In this document: piece after piece, positions 28,903 to 37,792 of the stretch
How the letters are laid out: each line of letters starts with the position of its first letter
Numbering within the stretch: the stretch's first letter is position 1
Assembly: GCA_007827375.1 (NCBI GenBank)
Contig: VISH01000002.1
Coordinates: 3,249,001-3,313,000, forward strand
DNA length: 64,000 nucleotides
Source of the DNA: Alteromonadaceae bacterium 2753L.S.0a.02
Lineage (GTDB): Bacteria; Pseudomonadota; Gammaproteobacteria; Pseudomonadales; Cellvibrionaceae
Reading direction: 5' to 3'
Program-made: the position numbers and the translations under genes
The notes under the pieces: model-generated
Database searches by the model: none
Seen by the model: the letters and a program-made list of their open reading frames with translations, nothing else
Told to the model about the DNA's origin: nothing

Positions 28903-30093
28903 TCAGCCCTCTAAGGCAAGTTTTTTAGCGTCGCGGGCAATCATGGCCTCTTCGTTAGTTTTTATAACCAACGCACGAGTCGCGCCCGGCGCACTGATTA
29001 AACCTTCGCTGTTTTTACCGTTATCGGCATTCGCAGAAGGTTCTACTTTAAATCCAAAAATTGACAATTGTTCGAGCACGGTGGCTCGTAAACCTGGGTT
29101 GTTTTCTCCGATACCACCGGTAAACACCAGGGCGTCGATGCGGCTCAACGACGCAGCAAGCCCCGCGAGCTGGCGCGCCAGTCTGAAACAGAAAACCTCA
29201 ATGGCGAGTGCTGCGTCCTGGTTGCCTTCAGATGATTTCTCCACCAGTGTTCGCATATCATTGCTAATTTGCGAAAGGCCTAAGAGGCCTGATTCCCGAT
29301 TTAACACATCGGTGATTTTTTCAAGTGACCAACCGAGTTTGTCTTGCAGAAATTGGTGCAGACTGGGATCGACGTCACCAGAGCGGGTTCCCATCACCAA
29401 GCCCTCAAGGGGCGTCAAACCCATGGTCGTATCGATGCTACAACCATTTAATACCGCCGTGGCACTACAGCCATTGCCTAGATGTGCAATGAGAATCTGG
29501 TTGTCATTTTCAGGCAGGTTCAAACGGCGAATGGTCTCACCAGCGACATAGCGATGGCTGGTGCCATGAAATCCATAACGCCTAACACCGTGCTCTTTAT
29601 ACAAGCTATAAGGTATCGCATAGAGGTAGGCTTTTTTAGGCAAAGTTTGGTGAAACGCGGTGTCGAACACGGCGACTTGCGGCAGTTCAGGATAAAGCTC
29701 ACGTATCAGCCAAATACCCAATAAATTCGCAGGGTTATGCAGTGGCGCGAGATCTGAACACGCTTCCATTTTTTTCAGGGAATCTTCGTCGACAATAACG
29801 GATTCTGAGAACGACTCTCCCCCGTGCACCACGCGGTGCCCTACCACTGCCACATCCGAGAAATTAACATCGAATTCCGGTAATTTTTCCACCAGAATGG
29901 CAATAGCTTCTTGATGATCGGCATCAATATGGAATTGCTGCACTTCGCCATTACTGGCTTTAATTTTCATATTGGCTTCCGGAGTGCTCAGATTTTCAGC
30001 GACACCATCCAGTACGGGGGTTTCTGAATCAATCGGAAAGAGAGAAAATTTGAATGAAGAACTGCCGCTATTGAACACAAGCACAAACTGCAT
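28903..30093 (-). CDS. ackA: Acetate kinase
   Basis: Makes ATP from acetyl phosphate and ADP, or the reverse. The 396-residue protein has the family's N-terminal LVFNSGSSSFKFSLF, VGHRVVHGGE, the active-site VAVFDTAFHQTLP, RRYGFHGTSHRYVA, LIAHLGNGCSATAV, TTMGLTPLEGLVMGTRSGD, and FTGGIGENNPGLR near the end. It forms a two-gene unit with pta. The upstream 340 bp presumably carry the promoter, though no clear -35/-10 pair was identified. Confidence 0.97.
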   Translation of the reverse strand: MQFVLVFNSGSSSFKFSLFPIDSETPVLDGVAENLSTPEANMKIKASNGEVQQFHIDADHQEAIAILVEKLPEFDVNFSDVAVVGHRVVHGGESFSESVIVDEDSLKKMEACSDLAPLHNPANLLGIWLIRELYPELPQVAVFDTAFHQTLPKKAYLYAIPYSLYKEHGVRRYGFHGTSHRYVAGETIRRLNLPENDNQILIAHLGNGCSATAVLNGCSIDTTMGLTPLEGLVMGTRSGDVDPSLHQFLQDKLGWSLEKITDVLNRESGLLGLSQISNDMRTLVEKSSEGNQDAALAIEVFCFRLARQLAGLAASLSRIDALVFTGGIGENNPGLRATVLEQLSIFGFKVEPSANADNGKNSEGLISAPGATRALVIKTNEEAMIARDAKKLALEG

Positions 30094-30432
30094 AGACGCT
30101 CGCTCTATTGAAGGATTTGAGGAATGTAGAAACTGAGGTTGCTACTTTAGGCAAGATAGATTGTACCGGCCCAACAAACACCACTCAGCCACACCATTCA
30201 CAGGTTCAAACACTATTTTAGCGGGTTTTTGGTCATTGGCATTTGATCGAAGTGGGCAATCCCAATGCCAGGGCAGTTATTCTTTTCTCGCTAGGGCAAA
30301 AATTGAACGGGCAATAGCCGGAAAGAATATGAAATGATCGACGTTGTTATCCCCAGCGAGCCGAAACGCCGAGATCCACCTGAGTTGAGAGCGTACGATA
30401 CGGGTGAAGAAGAGTTCTCCTGAGCTTCCTGT
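30094..30432. other. Intergenic region upstream of ackA
   Basis: About 340 bp between ackA and a small membrane-protein gene on the same strand. I see no convincing gene: an 81-codon minus-strand frame reaching in from 30536 is mostly a shadow of the neighbouring gene. It should hold the ackA-pta promoter. Confidence 0.4.
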
Positions 30433-30852
30433 TTAAGACATTCTCTCCGATTCCAATACGGTGTAGAGCGATTGCAGTTCCCGCTCAAGGCGGTGATGGC
30501 TCCATACCAGCACGAGGGTTTTAACAATAAGCCCAACCCCTAGCGCCACCAGAAAGGCCAGCAGAACCGAGGTAAACGAAAGCCCCGCTTCGCTGTTTAC
30601 CATTAACAAAACCTGGAACAGAAACAATAAGGAAAATACCGGCGCTGCAAAAGCATTACCGCCCTCGTTAAACAAGCCAACAATACGTTTTTTACGGGGG
30701 CAGAGTTTGGTCGCCTGATCGCCGTTGAGTTTTTGGCCATCTGGGCTTATCACTAAATTACGCACTGCCGGGCGACGCAAAACCCGGTTCATATTTCGTA
30801 ACTGGGCTACATCGTCGGCAGACTTCACGATTATCATCTTGCCGTTAGACAT
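30433..30852 (-). CDS. Small two-helix membrane protein, function unknown
   Basis: Not recognised. From the ATG at 30852 the product is 139 residues: a soluble N-terminal part (KMIIVKSADDVAQLRNMN), then GNAFAAPVFSLLFLFQVLLM and SFTSVLLAFLVALGVGLIVK forming two membrane helices, then a charged helix (HHRLERELQSLYTVLESER). The ATG at 30852 is preferred because GGAGAG lies 5 nt upstream; the frame stays open to a GTG at 31002, which would add 50 residues lacking a clear signal. It stands between ackA and a divergent DUF3313-like gene, with about 300 bp upstream that hold promoters and no further gene I can support. Confidence 0.65.
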   Translation of the reverse strand: MSNGKMIIVKSADDVAQLRNMNRVLRRPAVRNLVISPDGQKLNGDQATKLCPRKKRIVGLFNEGGNAFAAPVFSLLFLFQVLLMVNSEAGLSFTSVLLAFLVALGVGLIVKTLVLVWSHHRLERELQSLYTVLESERMS

Positions 30853-31152
30853 TTGGGCTCTCCATTGCGTTGTCATGCTGGCTAGATTACGGGTCTGCGC
30901 TGAGAGCGTCTGTGAAATAATCACGTCCGATCCGTTAAATACTGCAGTCGAAGCCAAGGCCTCCCTCGGTGAGTGGTTTCCTTCATCGTAAAGTAACACC
31001 ACTGGGTTTCAATGAGCGGTTAGTCCCTATGGGAGATATAAGATGACAGGACTCATAGTAATGCGTGTGGATATACCTATAATGTTCCCAATGCATCAGG
31101 AAATGGATTCAAATTCAGTTTGTTTAAATAACATTCACCACGGAGTACAAAA

Positions 31153-31746
31153 ATGAAAAATCTCTCTCGCAGCTTGCTCGTGTTAGCGACCCCTTTTGTC
31201 TTGCTGTTTGCTGGTACCGCCAGTGCGGATTTTACTGTCACCTACACCAGACCAAACACCGACTTCGGCAGCTACAACCAGTTTTTGATCAGCCCACTCG
31301 ACATGTCAGATATGAAAATTGTGCCACCCGCATGGGTTACCGACAGTAAACCCCATAAATGGCAACTTAGCGAGAAAGATGTTGAATACATTCGCAGCCT
31401 TTACCAGGAATATATCGCCAACGGGATTCACAGCGGTAAAAAATATAATGTAGTAAGCGAGCAGGCCCCCAACACTCTGGAAGTTGATGTGGAGATCATT
31501 CGTCTGACCCCCTGGGCCAAAAAAGGTGACAAATCAGCCAAAACTAAAGGCTCTGGTGAAATGAAATTCGAAGTGGTATTTCGCGATGCGCTCAGTGGCG
31601 ACTTGTTGGCTATAGGAGAAGGTCTGCAGAACGTCGGCGAGAACTACCAGGAAAATGTGCCCATTAATCACGAGCACAATTTGAAGGAACACTTTTTTAC
31701 CTGGGGTCAGTCCCTGAGCGACGCACTCGCCAAACAGAAAAAATAA
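31153..31746 (+). CDS. DUF3313-like exported protein
   Basis: A 197-residue exported protein with a signal peptide ending TASA before DFTVTY. The body fits the DUF3313-type envelope proteins: an early FGSYNQFLISPLDMS segment, WQLSEKDVEYIRSLYQEYI in the middle, and the strand-rich LEVDVEIIRLTPWAKK and GEMKFEVVFRDALSGDLLA. No catalytic residues are apparent. The family assignment is from pattern memory and only moderately sure. The start has GGAG 8 nt upstream. It is followed by a hairpin at 31786, so it is probably a single-gene unit. Confidence 0.7.
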   Translation: MKNLSRSLLVLATPFVLLFAGTASADFTVTYTRPNTDFGSYNQFLISPLDMSDMKIVPPAWVTDSKPHKWQLSEKDVEYIRSLYQEYIANGIHSGKKYNVVSEQAPNTLEVDVEIIRLTPWAKKGDKSAKTKGSGEMKFEVVFRDALSGDLLAIGEGLQNVGENYQENVPINHEHNLKEHFFTWGQSLSDALAKQKK

Positions 31747-31785
31747 AAGTGGCTAAGATTAACTCTAAGTAATAACAACCTTACA

Positions 31786-31825
31786 GCCAGCGGGCTACTG
31801 AGACTCTCGCCCGTTGGCCCTTCTC
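31786..31825 (+). terminator. Hairpin terminator after the DUF3313-like gene
   Basis: GCCAGCGGGC and GCCCGTTGGC pair over 10 bp with one G-T wobble and a 13-nt loop, followed by CCTTCTCT, a weak T-rich tail. Confidence 0.55.
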
Positions 31826-31949
31826 TAAAAAACCACAATTTGCGTATTGGCGCGAAAAGCCAATGCTTTGTCTGCCACAGTCAATTATGCAATCCGGCCC
31901 TTCCTTAGTATTGGAGTTGAGAGATCAACCTTTATGGAGGAGCCAAACA

Positions 31950-32270
31950 ATGAAAGACATCTGGTTAGATACCCCTGAAATGCGCGTTAGCCGTGAGAAA
32001 TTAGGCGATTTCATCATCACGCTGAAAGCGAACCAACTGCTGAAAAAAGCCAACATGGTACAGAGCCACCATTTTGCACGAGTATTGGCTGCCATGAAAA
32101 AATTGAACCTGAGCAATTCTGGGCAGGCATTGCGATCAGCTATTGAAGACTTCGCAGCAGCTGTTCTCGCTGATAAAAACTACTTTATCCGTCGAATGTA
32201 CTTCTACACCCAGCCCGAGATGATTGCACGCTGGTATATGCAACCGGCTTACGCCACAGTGTCAGTATAA
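31950..32270 (+). CDS. Small soluble protein, function unknown
   Basis: A 106-residue protein that I do not recognise. The ATG at 31950 has GGAGGA 8 nt upstream, which makes translation likely; in-frame ATGs at 31863 and 31887 lack such a site. The product is mostly helical (KLGDFIITLKANQLLKKANM, SIDE-type acidic and Leu-rich stretches, ending AYATVSV), with no membrane segment or signal peptide. A strong bidirectional terminator follows before the convergent eno gene. Confidence 0.6.
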   Translation: MKDIWLDTPEMRVSREKLGDFIITLKANQLLKKANMVQSHHFARVLAAMKKLNLSNSGQALRSAIEDFAAAVLADKNYFIRRMYFYTQPEMIARWYMQPAYATVSV

Positions 32271-32316
32271 AAGGGCTTGCTGCCCTTTAATGACGGAATT
32301 GATAAATGCCGCCTAC

Positions 32317-32344
32317 AAAAAAAGCCGGCAACTGCCGGCTTTTG
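32317..32344. terminator. Bidirectional terminator between the small gene and eno
   Basis: AAAAAAAGCCGGC-AACT-GCCGGCTTTT: a GC-rich stem flanked by an A-run and a T-run, placed between two convergent genes, so it can serve both. Confidence 0.88.
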
Positions 32345-32364
32345 ATTTTAATGAATTGCGTGAA

Positions 32365-33654
32365 TTACGCTTTGAATTCCGCACGACCACGGTAGGGAGC
32401 TTTGTCACCAAGTTCAGCTTCGATACGCAATAAGCGGTTGTATTTGGCAATACGGTCAGAGCGAGACAGCGAACCGGTTTTGATCTGACCAGCAGCAGTA
32501 GCAACAGCCAAATCAGCGATCGTGGTATCTTCAGTTTCACCCGAACGGTGTGAAATAACGGCGGTATAACCGGCGTCTTTCGCCATTTTAATGGCATCCA
32601 GAGTTTCGCTCAACGAGCCGATCTGGTTGAACTTAATGAGGATGGAGTTACCAATACCCTTCTCGATACCTTCTTTAAGAATTTTGGTGTTAGTTACGAA
32701 AAGATCGTCACCGACCAGCTGCACACGATCACCGATTTTCTTGGTGAGCACGTCCCAACCGTCCCAATCACTTTCGTCCATACCGTCTTCGATAGACAAA
32801 ATGGGGTATTTGGAAGACAACTCATCCAGGTAAGCAGCAAATTCTTCCGCCGAGAATTTCTTCCCTTCACCCGACATGTCGTAAACACCGTCTTTGTAGA
32901 ATTCGGATGATGCACAGTCAAGCGCCAGGGTGATGTCTTCACCCAACTTATAGCCGGCATTGCCAACAGCTTCGGCGATAGCTTCCAGGGCTCCTTCATT
33001 AGAAGGCAGATTAGGTGCGAAACCACCCTCATCACCCACCGCAGTGTTCAAGCCGCGACCGGAAAGTACTTTTTTAAGTGCGTGAAATACTTCCGCACCC
33101 ATACGCAAAGCTTCGGTGAAATTAGGTGCAGAGACGGGCTGAACCATAAATTCCTGGATATCGACATTGTTATCGGCGTGTTCACCACCGTTGACAATAT
33201 TCATCATGGGAACTGGCATGCTGTACTGGCCAGGGGTGCCATTAATTTCTGCGATGTGCGCATATAGGGGAACGCCTTTGTCAGCAGCGGCAGCTTTAGC
33301 AGCAGCGAGTGAAACCGCGAGAATGGCATTCGCGCCGAGATTGGCTTTGTTATCGGTGCCATCAGCGTCGATCATGGTGGTGTCGAGTTCGCGCTGTTCT
33401 GCGGCATCTTTACCCAGCAGCAAAGGCTTAATGGTTTCGTTAATATTAGCAACCGCTTTCAATACACCTTTACCCAAGTAACGGCTTTTATCGCCATCAC
33501 GCAGTTCCAAGGCTTCGCGTGAACCGGTGGAGGCTCCTGAAGGCGCGCATGCACTGCCTACAACACCAGATTCCAAAACCACTTCCGCCATTACGGTGGG
33601 GTTCCCACGGGAATCCATTACCTCAAAACCAACTACGTCTACAATCTTACTCAT
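32365..33654 (-). CDS. eno: Enolase
   Basis: Glycolytic interconversion of 2-phosphoglycerate and phosphoenolpyruvate. At 429 residues it is a normal length, with DSRGNPTVMAEVVLESG, APSGASTGSREALELRDGD, the GDEGGFAPNLPSNEGAL loop, LSIEDGMDESDWDGW, LVGDDLFVTNTK, and the catalytic-Lys segment KFNQIGSLSETL plus SHRSGETEDTTIADLAV. It follows kdsA by 41 nt in the same direction. Its usual downstream neighbour ftsB is not here but at 2909-3184. Confidence 0.98.
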   Translation of the reverse strand: MSKIVDVVGFEVMDSRGNPTVMAEVVLESGVVGSACAPSGASTGSREALELRDGDKSRYLGKGVLKAVANINETIKPLLLGKDAAEQRELDTTMIDADGTDNKANLGANAILAVSLAAAKAAAADKGVPLYAHIAEINGTPGQYSMPVPMMNIVNGGEHADNNVDIQEFMVQPVSAPNFTEALRMGAEVFHALKKVLSGRGLNTAVGDEGGFAPNLPSNEGALEAIAEAVGNAGYKLGEDITLALDCASSEFYKDGVYDMSGEGKKFSAEEFAAYLDELSSKYPILSIEDGMDESDWDGWDVLTKKIGDRVQLVGDDLFVTNTKILKEGIEKGIGNSILIKFNQIGSLSETLDAIKMAKDAGYTAVISHRSGETEDTTIADLAVATAAGQIKTGSLSRSDRIAKYNRLLRIEAELGDKAPYRGRAEFKA

Positions 33655-33695
33655 AGTGACTGTCTCTCTTTGTTTAACTAACTGTGTACAGGAAA

Positions 33696-34547
33696 TTACT
33701 CGATTTCCAGCGGTGGCAACACCTTCACGAGGTTGTCCACGGCCTTCATTTGACCAAGAAACGGCTCCAGTTTATCGAGCGGCAGTGCGCTGGGGCCATC
33801 GCATTTTGCCTCTGAAGGGTTGGGGTGCGCCTCAATAAACAAACCTGCCAGACCTACGGCCAAACCGGACCTCGCCAACTCGGCAGTCTGCTGACGGCGC
33901 CCGCCAGATGCAGCACCCAGCGGATCACGCATTTGAAGTGAATGGGTAACATCAAAAATAACAGGCAACCCATTGCCCACTTCTTTCATAGTGCGGAAGC
34001 CCAGCATATCGACAACCAAATTGTCGTAACCCATGCATGACCCGCGTTCGCAGAGGATGAGCTTGTGATTGCCACACTCCGCAAATTTTTCAACGATATT
34101 CTTCATTTGACCCGGGCTTAAAAACTGAGGTTTTTTCACGTTAATTACCGCGCCGGTTTTTGCCATGGCTTCCACCAGATCCGTTTGGCGCGCTAAAAAT
34201 GCCGGTAGCTGAATAATATCCACTACCTCAGCGACCGGTGCGGCCTGCATTGGCTCGTGCACATCGGTAATGACCGGTACACCAAACTCCTTTTTTACGG
34301 CTTCGAAAATCTGCAGCCCCTTTTCCATACCTGGGCCACGGTAAGAGTGGATGGAGGAACGGTTGGCCTTATCAAATGATGCCTTAAAAACGTACGGAAT
34401 GCCCAATTTTTGGGTAACCTTTACATACTTTTCGGCGATTTTAAGTGCCAAATCTTTCGATTCGAGCACATTCATGCCACCAAACAGGGTAAAGGGTTTG
34501 TCGTTGGCAATCTCGAGATTGCCAACTTTAATGACTTTGTGTTGCAA
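33696..34547 (-). CDS. kdsA: 3-deoxy-8-phosphooctulonate (KDO-8-P) synthase
   Basis: Condenses arabinose 5-phosphate with PEP on the way to the KDO of lipopolysaccharide. The 283-residue product has FTLFGGMNVLESKDLALK, YVFKASFDKANRSSIHSYRG, PVITDVHEP, LPAFLARQTDLVEAMAKTG, VNVKKPQFLSPGQMKNIV, and RGSCMGYDNLVVDM. The start is TTG (TTG CAA CAC) with a strong AAGGAGAA site 7-8 nt upstream. It sits between pyrG (25 nt) and eno (41 nt). Confidence 0.97.
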   Translation of the reverse strand: MQHKVIKVGNLEIANDKPFTLFGGMNVLESKDLALKIAEKYVKVTQKLGIPYVFKASFDKANRSSIHSYRGPGMEKGLQIFEAVKKEFGVPVITDVHEPMQAAPVAEVVDIIQLPAFLARQTDLVEAMAKTGAVINVKKPQFLSPGQMKNIVEKFAECGNHKLILCERGSCMGYDNLVVDMLGFRTMKEVGNGLPVIFDVTHSLQMRDPLGAASGGRRQQTAELARSGLAVGLAGLFIEAHPNPSEAKCDGPSALPLDKLEPFLGQMKAVDNLVKVLPPLEIE

Positions 34548-34572
34548 AAGGTGTTCTCCTTGGGCGCGAATT

Positions 34573-36195
34573 TTACCTGCGCGCCGCCATTGCGGCTTTG
34601 ATGTAACTTAAAAATAACGGATGCCCGTCCCTTGGGGTGGACGTAAACTCCGGGTGGAACTGGCTGGCAACAAACCAGGGGTGGTCGGGCAATTCCACAG
34701 TTTCAACCAGCGTATCGTCTGCAGACCAGCCTCCAATGCGCAATCCCGCCTGCCGCAATTGATCGAGGAAGGTATTGTTTACCTCAAATCGGTGACGATG
34801 ACGCTCGACAATCATGTCTTTGCCGTAGATCGCAGCCATTTTAGAGCCTTTTTCAAGATGGCACTCCTGCGCCCCCAAACGCATTGTGCCACCAAGGTCA
34901 GATGACTCATCGCGTTTTTCGGTGTCGCCATCGGCTGTCACCCATTCGGTAATCAGTGCGATAACCGGGTGAGGCGTTTTCGGATCGAATTCAGTACTGT
35001 TCGCTTTATCGAGCTTGAGCACATTGCGCGCGAATTCAATCACCGCACACTGCATTCCAAGGCAGATTCCTAGGTAGGGTACATTGTTTTCGCGGGCGTA
35101 CTGCACCGACATCAATTTGCCTTCGAGACCGCGCGCTCCGAAACCACCAGGAACCAGAATCGCATCGGCGTCGGCAAGAATTCCGGTGCCCTGCTCTTCA
35201 ATATCTTCGGCGTTGATGTAATTAATATTCACTTCGGCACCAGCGTGCATTCCGGCATGGCTCAAGGCTTCATTCAGCGACTTGTAAGCATCGAGCAAAT
35301 CCATGTATTTGCCCACCATCGCAATGGTGATTTCTTCGGTGGCGTTTTGCTCCAGCTCGAGCACTTTGTCCCATTCGCTAAGATCGGCTTCAGGCGCTTC
35401 CAAGCCAAATTTTTCCATGACGAAATTATCGAGGTTAAAGCCTTTAAGTAATTTCGGAATGGCATAAATGGAATCGGCGTCGGCAAGCGGCACCACTGCT
35501 CTTTCTTCAACGTTGGTGAACAATGCGATTTTACGTCGCTGCTCCAGCTCAATTTCGGTTTCCGAACGACACAACAGCACATCGGGTTGCAAACCAATAG
35601 AACGCAGTTCTTTAACCGAGTGTTGGGTGGGCTTGGTTTTGGTTTCGCCTGCAGTAGCGATATAGGGCACCAGCGTTAGATGAATCAGCATAGCGCGCTG
35701 GCTGCCCATTTCCACTTTGAGCTGACGCACCGCTTCCAAAAATGGCTGTGATTCGATATCGCCCACGGTACCACCGATTTCAACCAGCGCGATATCGTAG
35801 CCATCGCCACCACTTAAAATACGACGTTTGATTTCGTCGGTAATGTGGGGAATCACTTGCACAGTGCCCCCAAGATAATCGCCGCGGCGCTCTTTGCGCA
35901 GTACGGTTTCGTACACTCGACCGGTGGTGAAATTATTGCGCTTGGTCATTTTGGAACGGATAAAGCGCTCGTAGTGGCCAAGATCCAAATCAGTTTCAGC
36001 CCCATCCTCGGTAACAAACACCTCACCGTGTTGAAACGGGCTCATGGTGCCGGGGTCAACGTTAATATAGGGGTCGAGTTTTAATATGGTGACTTTTAAA
36101 TTGCGAGCTTCCAGCACGGCAGCCAGAGATGCTGACGCTATACCCTTCCCTAAGGACGATACAACGCCTCCCGTAACAAAAATAAATCGAGTCAT
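34573..36195 (-). CDS. pyrG: CTP synthase
   Basis: Aminates UTP to CTP with glutamine-derived ammonia. The 540-residue enzyme has an N-terminal synthetase domain (FIFVTGGVVSSLGKGIASAS, KLDPYINVDPGTMSPFQHGE, EIGGTVGDIESQPFLEAVRQ) and a C-terminal glutaminase (VPGGFGARGLEGK, YLGICLGMQCAVIEFARN with the nucleophile Cys, and SQFHPEFTSTP with the His-Glu pair). It is 25 nt upstream of kdsA. A 230-bp gap separates it from tilS; that gap shows no gene and probably carries the pyrG promoter. Confidence 0.98.
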   Translation of the reverse strand: MTRFIFVTGGVVSSLGKGIASASLAAVLEARNLKVTILKLDPYINVDPGTMSPFQHGEVFVTEDGAETDLDLGHYERFIRSKMTKRNNFTTGRVYETVLRKERRGDYLGGTVQVIPHITDEIKRRILSGGDGYDIALVEIGGTVGDIESQPFLEAVRQLKVEMGSQRAMLIHLTLVPYIATAGETKTKPTQHSVKELRSIGLQPDVLLCRSETEIELEQRRKIALFTNVEERAVVPLADADSIYAIPKLLKGFNLDNFVMEKFGLEAPEADLSEWDKVLELEQNATEEITIAMVGKYMDLLDAYKSLNEALSHAGMHAGAEVNINYINAEDIEEQGTGILADADAILVPGGFGARGLEGKLMSVQYARENNVPYLGICLGMQCAVIEFARNVLKLDKANSTEFDPKTPHPVIALITEWVTADGDTEKRDESSDLGGTMRLGAQECHLEKGSKMAAIYGKDMIVERHRHRFEVNNTFLDQLRQAGLRIGGWSADDTLVETVELPDHPWFVASQFHPEFTSTPRDGHPLFLSYIKAAMAARR

Positions 36196-36425
36196 TGGAA
36201 CCCTTAAATCAGACTAAATTAATAAAAACGTTGCAGCCAGCCTCAAGGTACCTGTGTACTGATAATTCGCAGCACGACTAAAACCATATTTGAGGATGCC
36301 TAAATTCTTGAATCGGGAGTTTACGGGGCAGCTTTTTGTGGTGTTCAACAGATGGAAATTCAACCAATTTTGAAGTTTTAGTTCTGCCCTTAAGATGGGA
36401 CGCCAGAATACCAGAAAGCCCTTTC

Positions 36426-37742
36426 TTACTCAATGCGCCAGACGGGTTGGAAGCCGCCCTCGGCGACAAAACCATCGCAAATCCACAGATCGCCAACGGC
36501 GGCCAATTGCTGGCCCCGAAAGATCAGCGGCACGCTATCGCGCAGCCAGGGTTCCAGACGGTATTCCTGCAATAATTTCTTGAGTGTTTGCGAATTGTCG
36601 CGTTGCGCCGGCTGGCAGCGCTCGCCACCCTCGCGAAACAAAATGTGATAATCCGCTTGTTGTAAGCCCTGTTTGGCGGCTTTTCCTGCGAGCGAAAAGT
36701 TACCTAAAGTGAGTTTCGAAACACCATCCCACTTTTGATAGATTGCGTCCTGATCCAGGGCGTAATTCAGGCGGCACCCCAAATACAGGCGGTTCTGATA
36801 GCGAAAAAAACTGCCTCCACCCACACATTTACCAACAGGGCCCCAGCTTACCTCGGGTTTGGCATCCGGTGCGGAATTCAAGAGTTTGTGGATTTCTACC
36901 AGGTGTTGTTGTGCTGGTAGCAGGAGTTCCCGACGCGCGATCCAGTAGCGCAGCAGGTGGTTTTGCCGGATTGCATCGAAATTGAGAAACACATTTAAAG
37001 TAATACTTTCGCCAACTCTTTCGCGCCGTAGTTTACAGGCTTTCAGATCTTCCTCGAGGTAGGCATCCAGTAGCTGTTGGCTATCGGCTAGAAGGCTCGC
37101 CGAATTGGCAATCTGATCAATGGCGTTGGGCCAGCGCGAGAGCAGGTTGGGAATCACCTGATGGCGAATGTAGTTACGATCGATGCCAGTATCGTCGTTA
37201 CTTTCATCCTCTACCCAGGAGATTTTGTGCTTGCTGGCCCAGATTTCGAGCTCGGCCCTGGAAACCCCTAAAAACGGGCGTAATAATTGTGTTTTGCGAC
37301 CAATTAGCCGTGTCGCAGGTACGCCGCACAACCCCTTGAGGCCAGCGCCTCGCATCAATCGGAAAAGAAGTGTTTCAGCTTGATCATTCGCATGGTGCGC
37401 GGAAAGCATTACATCACCGATACTGAGATGTTTGGCGAATACCTGATAACGTTGGTTGCGGGCAGCCTCTTCAAGCCCTTTGCCGGTGTCTTCCACGGAT
37501 ACGGTTTCAACCACCAACTCAATTCCCAAAGCTTTAGCTGTTTGCTCGCAATGGCGCTGCCAATTATTTGCGTTGGGTGAAATCTGATGGTTAACATGCA
37601 TGGCTCGCAAATCAGGTAACTCTAATTGTGCGACCTGATGCAGCAACACAGTGGAATCCAAGCCGCCACTGTAGGCCACCCACACGCGCTTCGCAGCACG
37701 TAATTCGGGGGCAAGCGCCATTAACCGGGGAAACACTGCCAT
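36426..37742 (-). CDS. tilS: tRNA(Ile)-lysidine synthetase
   Basis: Attaches lysine to C34 of the AUA-reading tRNA-Ile. The 438-residue protein has the PP-loop VAYSGGLDSTVLLHQV near residue 25, HVNHQISPNANNWQRHCEQ, the LSAHHANDQAETLLFRLMRG metal-binding region, RPFLGVSRAELEIWA, and a C-terminal domain with REGGERCQPAQR and LLQEYRLEPWLRD. It is divergent from an S9 peptidase gene, with 50 bp between the starts. Confidence 0.96.
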   Translation of the reverse strand: MAVFPRLMALAPELRAAKRVWVAYSGGLDSTVLLHQVAQLELPDLRAMHVNHQISPNANNWQRHCEQTAKALGIELVVETVSVEDTGKGLEEAARNQRYQVFAKHLSIGDVMLSAHHANDQAETLLFRLMRGAGLKGLCGVPATRLIGRKTQLLRPFLGVSRAELEIWASKHKISWVEDESNDDTGIDRNYIRHQVIPNLLSRWPNAIDQIANSASLLADSQQLLDAYLEEDLKACKLRRERVGESITLNVFLNFDAIRQNHLLRYWIARRELLLPAQQHLVEIHKLLNSAPDAKPEVSWGPVGKCVGGGSFFRYQNRLYLGCRLNYALDQDAIYQKWDGVSKLTLGNFSLAGKAAKQGLQQADYHILFREGGERCQPAQRDNSQTLKKLLQEYRLEPWLRDSVPLIFRGQQLAAVGDLWICDGFVAEGGFQPVWRIE

Positions 37743-37792
37743 AGGTTATCCTCATGCAACCATTATGTGGGCAAGGTTATACAGGAAAATTC

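Noticed and set aside
30291..30536. Minus-strand 81-codon frame near ackA
   Set aside because: Largely overlaps the small membrane-protein gene in another frame; composition does not look like a protein.
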